DNA from: Stephanodiscus triporus
Lineage: Eukaryota; Bacillariophyta; Thalassiosirophyceae; Thalassiosirales; Thalassiosiraceae
Assembly: GCA_036939755.1 (NCBI GenBank)
Contig: JALLAZ010000530.1
Location: 1-16,465, forward strand
Length of the DNA: 16,465 nucleotides
Direction: 5' to 3'
In this document: one piece after another, positions 9,511-15,939 of the stretch
How positions within the stretch are numbered: position 1 is the stretch's first letter
How the letters are laid out: each line of letters begins with the position of its first letter
Program-made: the position numbers and the translations under genes
Notes under the pieces: generated by a model
What the model was told of the DNA's origin: nothing
What the model saw: the letters and a program-made list of their open reading frames with translations, nothing else
The model's database searches: none

Positions 9511-10467
9511 GGATTCGTCGTTGGTCTCGTTCTCCGCCAACGCGGGAGTAGACGACGGCGACGATGATGACCGCGGACGCGCTCGTTGTCGCGGTCGAAG
9601 CCCATACGGCACGCTCTCATCGTCCTCCTCCTCCTCCTCGACGTCGCGGACTGCCGATGCCGCGGCATCCCTCGGACCGCCGCCGCCGTCGCGTACGACG
9701 GCGGGACCGTCCCCGATCCCGCCCCCGCCGAACAGCGCCGTCGTCATCGAGGACAGGATCTCCCTCGCGGCATCGAGAAAGGCGACGCCATCGCCGCCGC
9801 CGTCGACGTCTTCGTCGTTGACGACGCCCGTCCGCCGCCCCTCGCCGTCGTCCGTCGGATCGTCGCCTCCACCGCCACCGACGCCACCGTCCTCCCCGCT
9901 CGTATTAGTCGAGGTCGTCGTTGACGACGGGGTCGAGTACGCGAAGAACGGTGGAGGGGGAGTGGAAGCGTCCTCCGCATCCTCCTTCTTCTCCTTCTCC
10001 GCGTCTTCGGTCTTCTCCTCCTCCTCCTCCTCCTCCTCCGACGGGGTACGGGAGGAGGAGGATACCGCCCTCTCCCACGCGTCCATCGCCAGCCTGAGGT
10101 ACTCCTCCCGGGACGGCGCGTTGACGAGGGCGGAGGCAGAGGCAGACGCGGGCATCGCGTCGGGGGAGTAGTACCTGACGTAGGCCTCCCCCGCCAGCCT
10201 CAGATACCTCTCCCTGGCGTCGTCGTCGTAGTCGCAGTCGTCGGGGGCCGCCGACGGATCCGACGACGACGACGACGACGACAACGACGATGACGACGAA
10301 GAAGACGACGACGAGGACGATGCCGGGAACCGGCGGCGTGGCGGGACCGCGAACCCGCAGACTGTCGTCGAGGACGACGTCGTCAGGACGACGGCGACCG
10401 CGATGGCCGCGGATGTCGTAGTCTTCCTCGTCTTCCTCCTCCTCCCCGGGGTCTTTCTCGCGGTCAT
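2225..10467 (-). CDS. Giant plastid-targeted kinase-like protein with PDZ and SAM domains (4 exons, 2656 aa)
   Basis: Exons: 10467-4540, 4450-4282, 4192-3804, 3709-2225. All three junctions are GT-AG and phase-consistent, giving 2657 codons with the stop. Order along the protein: signal peptide and plastid transit region (1-~45); poly-Ser, acidic and Gly-rich low complexity; a duplicated ~200-residue segment; seven copies of a 38-residue TEGLTAEEAE repeat; Pro/Lys-rich linker with PPPPPPP and LKKS motifs; coiled coil (~1550-1680); kinase domain (~1741-2165); PDZ (~2386-2461, GKLGVEVDTP, LLGRIFLGDRIVAVDNMDV); SAM (~2493-2552, VEQWLMSYL, DGFDSLDMLAEL); Lys/Glu-rich tail. Kinase landmarks: VAAKVF (K1786), ETEIHIF in helix C (E1858/E1860), hinge HEWLVYE, HRDLRPGN (2030-2037, split by intron 2), then NFG instead of DFG (2051-2053), and ADVYSVAFIICRLLF. 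Long inserts separate K1786 from helix C and helix C from the hinge. The style (NFGNALDL...VG) recalls STN7/STN8 thylakoid kinases, but this is inference. Function is unknown; it may be a scaffold or pseudokinase at the plastid. Confidence 0.85.
3710..3803 (-). other. Intron 3 of the giant kinase-like gene (94 bp, phase 0)
   Basis: Donor GTAAGT after TTGAGAAAG; acceptor CCTTAG before AAAATAACTGCAGAT. Splicing gives RPNPLRKKITADSLRQF, a plausible end of the kinase fold (subdomain XI) running into the exon with the PDZ and SAM domains. Confidence 0.88.
4193..4281 (-). other. Intron 2 of the giant kinase-like gene (89 bp, phase 1)
   Basis: Donor GTGAGT after CATCGTGACT; acceptor ATACAG before TACGTCCC. 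The split codon T|TA gives Leu and rebuilds the kinase catalytic loop HRDLRPGN across the junction, which strongly supports these exact sites. Confidence 0.92.
4451..4539 (-). other. Intron 1 of the giant kinase-like gene (89 bp, phase 0)
   Basis: On the minus strand the exon ends ...GATGCCATGGAG and the donor is GTGAGT. The acceptor is TACAG before ATGAAAGACTTG. Reading through would stop after four codons (VSAE then TAA). Splicing joins the hinge region to helix D and the rest of the C-lobe. Confidence 0.9.
6100..7220 (-). repeat. Pro/Lys-rich degenerate motif region (LKK-SF, PTPLK, PPPLKGMQ)
   Basis: Within exon 1, short motifs recur irregularly: FPTPLKG and FPTPLKR, FLAGLKK (twice), FLASLSKGKGFG, FFESLSKGKLGG, LPFMKKS, LPFLKKS, and two polyproline-LKGMQ blocks (LPLPPPLKGMQ, PPPPPPPLKGMQ). 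The layout resembles the proline-rich linkers that bind SH3, WW or profilin domains, but no partner can be inferred. It is probably disordered. Confidence 0.6.
7271..7847 (-). repeat. Copy 2 of the ~600-bp internal direct duplication
   Basis: Second copy of the segment at 9341-9942, in the same orientation and frame. It is preceded in the protein by a coiled segment (QERLNEEARLMTEQIEQERL) that itself recurs at about 5710-5815. A third, partial relative (DKRPIEPSILDEGRAMNVV) lies between the two TEGLT arrays at about 8650-8740. Confidence 0.9.
8203..9231 (-). repeat. Seven 38-residue (114-bp) TEGLTAEEAE repeats in two arrays
   Basis: The core TEGLTAEEAEGVRNARLDD recurs seven times in frame, followed by a variable linker such as AGRSRSATDIPRSETYLP. 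Four copies lie in about 9231-8778 and three in about 8528-8203. Each array is preceded by KSPPRFS...S(V)xI and ends with DADAFV(E/K)SQKR, so the whole block including the spacer was duplicated. The seventh core is more divergent (TEDLTAEEAER). The DNA copies are highly similar on the + strand (CTCGGCGGTGAGACCCTCCG), indicating recent expansion. I do not recognise the motif as a named family; the charge pattern suggests a short amphipathic helix. Confidence 0.9.
9341..9942 (-). repeat. Copy 1 of a ~600-bp internal direct duplication
   Basis: This segment of exon 1 encodes AYSTPSSTTTST ... GEGRRTGVVNDEDV ... FLDAAREILSSMTTALFGG ... EKRPIEPNILGRMRAKDVV. The same order recurs at about 7271-7847, about 2.07 kb away, with long identical DNA stretches, for example the one encoding KRPIEPNILGRMRAKDVVGDD. 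Differences are mainly small in-frame changes in Gly and acidic runs. Confidence 0.92.
10336..10467 (-). other. Bipartite plastid-targeting leader of the giant kinase-like protein
   Basis: The protein begins with a strongly basic n-region (RKTPGRRRKTRK), then a hydrophobic core (SAAIAVAVVLT) and a predicted cleavage after VCG (residue 38), followed immediately by FAVPPRRRFPAS. A Phe directly after signal-peptide cleavage (the ASAF-type motif), followed by a Ser/Arg/Pro-rich transit region, is the known requirement for import into complex plastids of diatoms and related algae. The downstream poly-Ser run suits a transit peptide in composition but is long. Confidence 0.8.
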
Positions 10468-10859
10468 GGCGTCGTCTTATTAGAAATAGAAGTAGTCACA
10501 GTCGTCATGGCGGCATTGCTCATGTCTTCGTCGGTGTCATCGTCGTCGGCGGCGGCGGCGGCGGCTCAGGGGAATGATCACTGATGAATGTGTGAAATAA
10601 GAAATAATTGTCGTGATATTTACCAAGTAGGTAGTGCATCAGTGTTCGGCCAGACACTACATACTACTTGAACTAACACAAGTGCTGACGTCGCATAAAG
10701 CCTGGATTTTGGCACCACTCGTAAAAAGTGTCTTGAAAAAGATAGTTTTTTTTTTACGTGGGAATAGCAGTCAGAAAAACTAAAATGGAGCTGGAAAACC
10801 CACACTAAGCTTTTATGCTGTGGCTCAGCATAGATAGTACTACAGATTCCAAATCAATC
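10468..10859. other. 5' flank of the giant kinase-like gene; no gene seen
   Basis: This is the promoter side of the minus-strand gene. It contains a short CGG run at about 10548-10565 and a T-run at 10745-10753. I see no reading frame with recognisable content and no RNA gene. Confidence 0.5.
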
Positions 10860-11000
10860 GATTTCTCCCACCCCGAGTGGGGGATCTCCCAATGCGAGTG
10901 GGGGATCTCCCACTCGTATTTTTACTGTACCAGAGGCTACGGAGGAGTCCGTAGAAGCTAGAAGTACATTAGATAGGTACTGCCCAACAAGAAAAAGGCT
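10860..11000 (+). repeat. Left terminal inverted repeat
   Basis: Contains two nested hairpins: tandem GAGTGGGGGATCTCCCA units (about 10875-10915), the second closing as GAGTGGG...CCCACTC, and CTACGGA-GGAG-TCCGTAG (10937-10954). It ends with TAGGTACTGCCCAACAAGAA and a purine run. The right TIR has the same order in reverse complement. Confidence 0.8.
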
Positions 11001-11090
11001 TGTTCATCGCATCATCCTCGGCCGTCGTCAGACAGTCAGCGTGGGCCCAGCGGCGGTGGCGGCGCCGGCACCGGCAGGACGAGGACAAGG

Positions 11091-11611
11091 ATGGATTGCA
11101 ATGCCATGATGAGCGCCATGCGCCATCAGAGATGCCTGTGCGGGGTCGTGGACGCACGCAAGCTCCCGCCCCGATGGTACTGTTCCATGAATAGAACAGT
11201 TTGCTCGGCGATCAAGGAGGAGTACGAGTCATCTACGACCTCGGAGAGTGCCATGAACCAACGAACAAGGAGACACCTCCGAGAGTTTGGGTCCGACACC
11301 TGCACTGCAATGAGGCATACAAGAGCCGCCAGCGTAGCTCGAAGAAGCGAGGAGCGGTCGCCATCTCCGGGCCAAGAATGACCACCAAGGAGCCGTACGA
11401 GTGGATACGGTGCTGCAACCTGAGCTGTGGCAAGTGGAGGATGATCCTGAGTTCGATGGACACGAATAGTGTCATGAACAAGTGCAAGGGCGGGGAGTAG
11501 TACTGCGTGATGAACACCTGGGACGAGAGGGCGGCGAGCTGCGGTGTCGCACAGGAGAATCTGCCGAGCACGGGCTGTCCCCCTTGGGTTTTGGTCGATT
11601 TGGAGGATTGA
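11091..11611 (+). pseudogene. Broken coding region with CW-type zinc-finger remnants
   Basis: CW fingers are ~50-residue Zn domains (CxxC...KWR.LP...W.C..N...C..PE) that read histone H3 methylation in chromatin proteins. In the frame of 11201 the sequence reads EPYEWIRCCNLSCGKWRMIL ... NKCKGGE, then a TAG stop (11498-11500), then YCVMNTWDERAASCGVAQE in the same frame up to TGA 11609-11611. Removing the stop gives a nearly complete CW pattern. Upstream, in a different frame, RKLPPRWYCSMN...CSAIKEEY (about 11150-11220) looks like the C-terminal half of a second CW finger, so a frameshift lies near 11220-11270. Two broken CW units suggest a decayed gene carried by the TIR element. It is not a transposase I know. 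Confidence 0.55.
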
Positions 11612-12288
11612 TATGTATTACGTCCATCTCTGCAAAAAATCTCGCTTGCCAAACCAAACTTCCCATGTGGTGCTGGGGGGTATTTTCACGTCAGGTGATC
11701 TAGTTCAGCATGACACGTAAATTAGTATTAGTAGTTAATGTTCTGCATGAGGAAATCGACCACCTCACTCAAGGCAGTTGTCGTTGTTATACTAAACAAT
11801 GTCGGCAAGGTGCATTAATTGTATTGCTATACTTTTATTATCCACTAGTCACAGAAGACGCAAGCGATGCATCCGACCATCAAGCCATTGAGCCTCCATG
11901 ACCAACGACCGAACGGCACGTAGTCGAGGTCGAGCAACCCCACCATGTTCCACCGCTCCTCTATCCCCATGACCTCCGCGATGAGCGGCGTCGATCCGCA
12001 CCGCTCGAGGCAAACGTCTTCGTCCGGAGACGTCATTGTCGTCGCAGCAACGACCATCCCGTTTGCCGCCCTCGCAAGCAAGGCCAATGTCACGACGCCA
12101 GAGTACGTCGTCGCCGCCGCCGCCGTGACGACTTAGCGGGCCGCCCCCTTTTCCGAGCAGCCCCTGCTCTTGACCGCCCACGACGCCACCGCGGGTCGAT
12201 CGTCTGAACGTCCTGCGAGACTACGACTGTGGTCGTCAACAACAACGATGATGACGAGGATATGATGAGCAATAAGAGGAGGATAACC
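11612..12288. other. Interior of the TIR element without a recognised gene
   Basis: A minus-strand frame (12132-11845, stop 11845-11847) has non-random-looking residues (GMVVAATTM, CLERCGSTPLIAEVMGIEER, PFGRWSWRLNG) with an ATG near 12054, but I do not recognise a family and it may be degenerate. The rest (11612-11844) is AT-rich with no support for coding. Confidence 0.35.
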
Positions 12289-12408
12289 AGCCCTTTTTCT
12301 TGGACAGTACCTAGCTATCAACTTCTAGCTTCTACGGACTCCTCCGTAGCTTCTCGTACAAAGAAAATACAAGGGGAGATCTCCCACTGGGAGTGAGAGG
12401 GAGAAATC
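12289..12408 (-). repeat. Right terminal inverted repeat
   Basis: Reverse complement of the left TIR: AGCCCTTTTTCTT (12289-12301), AGTACCTAG, the 30-bp perfect match (12321-12350), GGGGAGATCTCCC (12373-12385) and GGGAGAAATC (12399-12408). It has one GGGAGATCTCCC hairpin where the left side has two. Confidence 0.8.
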
Positions 12409-12533
12409 TGTACGATAATCTGTACTTACCATACTCTAGAGAGTACTGTAGTACAATACGATAAGTACCTAATATCCTCCCAAGATTATTGTTGGCGTGC
12501 AGTGTTGGTACATAAAAACCAAGCGTTTCCAAA

Positions 12534-13649
12534 ATGATGAAAAGAAAGACAAACACTGGCGGTGCGGGTGCATCGGATAGTGTCCCAGACGTCGAAGAAG
12601 ACGGCAAAGGGCACAGCTCGAAAGCTCGTCTGAAAGGGGGGGACCGACGAGGAGGGGTCGTGATATTCCTCGCCGGGATCTTGGTCGGGATCGTCGTCGT
12701 TTCAGTTGCGAGCGGCGGAGGGCGATCCCGCCCCCCCGACTGCGTCGCATATTCGTCGTATCCTCCCCACGCGGCGGCGACGGCCTCGACGGACGGCGGC
12801 GGTGGCGGCGGCGGCGCGGTCTCGCCGGGACCCCTCCCAGAGGGGTTTCGTCCCATATACGCCTATTATGGAAAATTCCACCACATCGCCGACGCGATCC
12901 CCGAGACGTATTGGCTGCAATCCTCGTCGAGTCCGAACCATCGGGACAAGGCCGTGGGAGGGCGGTGGTTCGCGCAACACGGACAGGACGTCGCCGTCGC
13001 GAAGTTCTTCAACTTCAAGCGATCGGGATTCTTCGTGGACCTGGCCGCCAACGACGCCGTCTGGGCGAGCAACACCTTCTCGCTGGAGCAGAATTTCGGG
13101 TGGGGGGGCATATGCATCGAGCCGAATCCGATCTACTGGTACCGCCTGAGTTTCAGAAATTGTCACGTCATCGGCTCGATCGTAGGCGGGGAGACCAACG
13201 CGGAGGTCGACGTCGTCCTGGGCGAGGCCCATCACGGACCATTCGGCGGCATCGTCGGAAAGGACTTTGACAATAAACAACCCAACAAGAAGGAGAAGGA
13301 CCCCACGTCGGTGAAGCGATACACCGTCAGCCTTCTGTCTGTCTTGCAAGCGTTCAACGCTCCCAAGGTCATCGATTATATAAGTCTGGATGTGGAGGGT
13401 GCCGAAACCTACATCATGTCGGGGTTTCCATTCGACCGGTACCGTTTCTTGTGTTTAACCATCGAACGTCCGAAGGACGAATTGAGAGAGCTATTGAAGA
13501 CCAATGGCTACATGCACGTGATAGATTTCAAGCGAGGCGACACGTTGTGGGCGCACGAATCGGTCTACGAGGAGGGCAAGAAATTGGTGTCGATCAATCC
13601 GGGCGAGATCGACAAGCATATTGTTGAATCCCCGATTCCGGGATATTGA
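12534..13649 (+). CDS. FkbM-family methyltransferase, N-terminally membrane-anchored (371 aa)
   Basis: FkbM-type (Methyltransf_21) enzymes are SAM-dependent methyltransferases, often acting on sugars or other small hydroxyl substrates; the substrate here is unknown. The protein has a short charged N-terminus, one transmembrane segment (about 41-60, GVVIFLAGILVGIVVVSVAS), a Pro/Gly-rich stem, then the catalytic domain. Family motifs: FAQHGQD (146-152), GFFVDLAANDAVWASNT (165-181; Rossmann motif I in which DxGA is replaced by DLAAND), E185, GWGGICIEPNP (189-199), and IDYISLDVEGAE (280-291). The layout predicts a type II membrane protein with the enzyme in the Golgi/ER lumen. ATG at 12534 in AAAATGATG context; a second ATG follows immediately. 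No intron is needed. A TATA-like ACATAAAAAC lies about 25 bp upstream. The TIR element ends 126 bp upstream and may have replaced part of the promoter. Confidence 0.87.
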   Translation: MMKRKTNTGGAGASDSVPDVEEDGKGHSSKARLKGGDRRGGVVIFLAGILVGIVVVSVASGGGRSRPPDCVAYSSYPPHAAATASTDGGGGGGGAVSPGPLPEGFRPIYAYYGKFHHIADAIPETYWLQSSSSPNHRDKAVGGRWFAQHGQDVAVAKFFNFKRSGFFVDLAANDAVWASNTFSLEQNFGWGGICIEPNPIYWYRLSFRNCHVIGSIVGGETNAEVDVVLGEAHHGPFGGIVGKDFDNKQPNKKEKDPTSVKRYTVSLLSVLQAFNAPKVIDYISLDVEGAETYIMSGFPFDRYRFLCLTIERPKDELRELLKTNGYMHVIDFKRGDTLWAHESVYEEGKKLVSINPGEIDKHIVESPIPGY

Positions 13650-14015
13650 TAACTTCGATTTGTAAAATGGACAGATAATTTTTAGCAAAAAAAGAACACT
13701 CAAACAATACATTGTTCTAGGGAGAATAAGGCAACGTTCTTGACTCAGCGAAGGAGAAGAGCTTCGTTTACGAACGATGCAGCAAGGATTGCAAGGGCGG
13801 CGAGGGGTGTCAAAGGTACGTGACCGGGGAAGAGATAAAGGAATCATTTGCCGGATCTGGAGAGGGATAATGAGGAATCCACGAAGATACCGAGGAGAAT
13901 AGGATTATGGCAGCGGCGTGGAAGCGATTCATTGAAGGTAGTTGTTGCTCCTACTATCGTTGAATCAGTTGAGTCGTTTACCTGCCAAAGTAGGAAAGAC
14001 AAAAGACAGCACTTG
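13650..14015. other. Intergenic region with one short Cys-rich open frame
   Basis: The only notable item is a + frame at 13730-13870 (46 codons between stops, no ATG) with CSKDCKGGEGCQRYVTGEE, which looks protein-like. It could be a decayed exon or chance. The region otherwise holds the downstream flanks of two convergent genes, and no canonical AATAAA is apparent. Confidence 0.35.
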
Positions 14016-14817
14016 CTACTGACTTAGAGTGCTTAGATCAAGCTGAATGGGCGAGGGAGTTTTCCACTGTATTCCTGGATGGTTTGCGAACTCTGCTCGA
14101 ACGATGTAAATCATAGCCATGAGAAATAGGACGGCCGTGACAACGAATCCGATGGTTGCAGCCTTGGTTGCAGCCTGCACTTGCGCACTGGCAGCAGATG
14201 CCTGGCCCATTTGTGAGGCGAGCGAAGTGACGTCGGAAGCTAATGCCACCTCAGCTGTGCGATCTTTGCAGTATGTAAATCCGCGGCTGCTTTCGTTATC
14301 GTCACGTCGTGAGAGAATGTAACCGAAACCTCGCCAAATTTACTGACTTCACAGGACGTACCGGCCTGGGAGTAGTCAGGGACCACGTAGCCAGTGAAGA
14401 TCATGTAGCTAGAAAAGATCAGCAGTCCGTCTGGTGAAACGCATGCCTGCCCATAATGATCTGCGTCGAAATTTTTACATAAGTTCTCGACGGTGTTCTT
14501 GCTATGCTTACAGCCATAATTTCACCACAGACAAAGTCGACGCATATGCTGAAGTCCGGCAGGGCGTGTAGGCGGTTACCATGAAACTTGGCAAAGTAGG
14601 CAACGCCAGTGCTGGCCAGTGCGTCGGATGCTAGGGCTGCTATGTCACATAGGCTCTGTGGACAGTCAATGCCGTACCATCCTAATGCTACATGATTGCC
14701 CATTGGCAACAGGCGGAAGTCAGTGCAGCTGTCTGGGACGACGTTGCGGCAACCAATGCTGACGGCCATCCCCATGACACAGAGATTAAAAAGGTTCAAT
14801 CCTAGGACAAGTCGCAT
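14016..14817 (-). CDS. Secreted/single-pass membrane Cys-rich protein, 3 exons, 209 aa, unknown family
   Basis: Exons 14817-14526, 14460-14362 and 14254-14016 sum to 630 nt, exactly 210 codons. The start ATG opens a signal-peptide-like sequence (MRLVLGLNLFNLCVMGMAVS). A Cys-containing ectodomain follows (CRNVVPDSC, DCPQSLCD, ICVDFVC, and DHYGQACVSPDGLLIF across the first junction). Then come an Ala/Gln/Ser-rich stretch (EVALASDVTSLASQMGQASA) and one transmembrane helix (ATIGFVVTAVLFLMAMIYIV), with a ~25-residue tail ending LDLSTLSQ. The topology is that of a type I surface or endomembrane protein. I do not recognise the family; it may be lineage-specific. The gene converges with the methyltransferase gene. 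Alternative donors exist (GTAAGC at 14510) but do not keep the frame. Confidence 0.65.
14255..14361 (-). other. Intron 2 of the Cys-rich membrane protein gene (107 bp, phase 1)
   Basis: Donor GTACGT after CAGGCCG; acceptor ATCGCACAG before CTGAGGTGGC. The split codon is G|CT (Ala). It is the only splice pair I found that joins the ectodomain frame to the transmembrane frame with a normal intron length. A 32-bp alternative using the acceptor GGCGAG is phase-compatible but implausibly short. Confidence 0.6.
14461..14525 (-). other. Intron 1 of the Cys-rich membrane protein gene (65 bp, phase 1)
   Basis: Donor GTGAAA after TTTGTCTGTG; acceptor CGACGCAG before ATCATTATGG. The split codon is G|AT (Asp). 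Splicing replaces a frame that stops at 14419 with the continuous HYGQACVSPDGLLIFSSYM. The donor is only a moderate match to consensus and the intron is short. Confidence 0.55.
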
Positions 14818-14966
14818 GGTCGATCAATGATGCTTCTTTCTGATTTGATTGCGTGGCAACGTATGGGTGTGAGATGCAAACTGCATCATAGTCGAGACCT
14901 CTACTTGACACTTTGTCATTGGAACGAGAGCTCTACTGTACGTTTAGCATGAATTTACCACCCCCA

Positions 14967-15113
14967 AATTGAAGGCAAATTCACCGTGACCCCTGGTGGA
15001 CTAACCAACATATTTTATGGTTGCGTGCACTAGTTTTATGTATGAACTAGTGCACGCAACCATAAAATATGTCGTGGCACCACTGGAAGTTGGCCCTGAA
15101 TTTGCCTTCAATT
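14967..15113. repeat. Concentric palindrome (foldback/MITE-like), 147 bp
   Basis: A perfect 27-bp inverted repeat (15009-15035 against 15045-15071) has a 9-base loop TTATGTATG. Outside it, AATTGAAGGCAAATTCA (14967-14983) is matched by its complement at 15097-15113, centred on the same base (15040). The sequence between is less well paired. RNA or single-stranded DNA here would form a long hairpin. Confidence 0.9.
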
Positions 15114-15294
15114 AGAAGGTCGGATTAATGAGTGAATTTACTTCAGTAAATTTAANGGTTGCGTGCACTAGTTCAATGTATGAACTAGTGCACGCAACCA
15201 TAAAATATGCCATGGCACCACTGGAAGTTGGCCCTGAATTTGCCCCCAATTAGAAGGTCGACTTAATGAGTGGATTTACTTAAGTAAATTGAAA
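15019..15294 (+). repeat. 138-bp tandem duplication containing the palindrome
   Basis: Units 15019-15156 and 15157-15294 are nearly identical (GGTTGCGTGCACTAGTT ... TGGCACCACTGGAAGTTGGC ... GAAGGTCG ... TTAATGAGTG). In the second unit the inverted repeat is 19 bp (15157-15175 against 15181-15199) with loop ATGTA, because the outer part of its left arm is lost. The only ambiguous base of the window (N, 15156) is exactly at the unit boundary. A 14-bp perfect palindrome TTTACTTAAGTAAA lies at 15275-15288. Confidence 0.88.
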
Positions 15295-15610
15295 ATCTAA
15301 ATTAGAAATCCGTTTAAGTATTTTGAAACTAAAAATGAAAATCTGTTAAGTAATTGTGCTTTCTCTTAAGTAAACTATGATCAATCATACCTCAGCCAAA
15401 TCGGTCGCCATACCATGCCCCAAGTGGGACTTCCTATTTTTTTGACCTGCCCAACAATAGTCTCATAAGAGGGAAGCAAAATTCTCAATTTTCAGGGACC
15501 CGTTGGTAAATTCATGCCAAACGTACAGTACGACCCCACTTCATGTTTTCTCTTACAAATGTCCATACTTTTGGAATAACATACCCGACACCCAGCAAGA
15601 AAACTCCTCC
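15295..15610. other. AT-rich intergenic stretch, no gene recognised
   Basis: Mostly AT-rich DNA with several TTAAGTA-type words (15320-15375) that echo the palindromic repeat to the left. A short + frame from about 15535 leads into the transposase-like fragment, but its first part is not recognisable. Confidence 0.5.
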
Positions 15611-15852
15611 GCTCTTGCTCGACACCTCTTTGCCCACATGAAGAATCTCCAATTTGACACTAAAGCAGAGGTCGCCAAATGGTGCCGTACCAATATATCG
15701 GCCGAAATCCTTTGGCGCTCATCCACCCTGAGCCTTGTCAAAGTGGTGGAGCGAAAAGCATGTCGATTATACGCAAAGGAGCAAATAATCATAGTACAGA
15801 GCCTCACCAGCTCCCTCTGACAACAACACAAGATTTTGCATTTGAAGAGTGA
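15611..15852 (+). pseudogene. Copy 1 of a transposase-like fragment (mariner/Tc1 C-terminal resemblance)
   Basis: The + frame reads ALARHLFAHMKNLQFDTKAE, VAKWCRTNISAEILWRS and LVKVVERKACRLYAKE before a stop at about 15820. The spacing HLF..MK....F.(T)..EV..W...........L.K..E..  resembles the end of mariner/Tc1-type DDE transposases, after the last catalytic Asp, which is absent here. The resemblance is by eye and weak. Near identity to the copy at 15940-16183 shows that this is a repeat whatever its origin. Confidence 0.4.
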
Positions 15853-15939
15853 AATGTGCAGCGTATACACTTGCAAAACCAGGTTCCTAAGGTTTGCAGG
15901 ATCCGACTAGCGACTAGGAAGGGGGGCTCTGATGAGGCC

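Larger units (their letters stand above)
10860..12408. mobile_element. TIR-bounded element (~1.55 kb) inserted between two divergent genes
   Basis: The two ends are long inverted repeats. Outermost matches are GATTTCTCCC at 10860 and its complement ending at 12408. A perfect 30-bp inverted match contains GCTACGGAGGAGTCCGTAG (10936-10965 against 12321-12350), and an inner match is AAGAAAAAGGCT (10989-11000 against 12289-12301). A further short match outside (GTACTACAG 10837-10845 and CTGTAGTAC 12446-12454) could mean the true ends lie farther out. No clear target-site duplication is visible. No transposase is recognisable, so this looks like a non-autonomous DNA transposon or foldback element. 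It carries remnants of a CW-type zinc-finger gene. Its right end lies 126 bp from the methyltransferase start codon. Confidence 0.72.

Noticed and set aside
9128..10171. 347-codon + strand frame with TPTPTPTP and poly-Ser
   Set aside because: Antisense shadow of the Gly/Val- and acid-rich stretches of the giant protein; no independent signature.
10860..10960. CRISPR-like or riboswitch-like structured repeat (GAGTGGGGGATCTCCCA twice)
   Set aside because: Only two units, in a eukaryotic context, and mirrored at 12373-12400, so it belongs to the terminal inverted repeats of the element.
12702..13349. 215-codon minus-strand frame opposite the methyltransferase
   Set aside because: No recognisable domain, and it lies directly over the FkbM catalytic motifs on the other strand.
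14323..14361. A 32-bp intron in the Cys-rich gene (GTACGT...GGCGAG) that would keep FGYILSRRDDNESSRGFTYCKDR in the protein
   Set aside because: Phase-compatible, but far shorter than the other introns here, and the acceptor lacks a pyrimidine tract. The 107-bp intron using the same donor is preferred.
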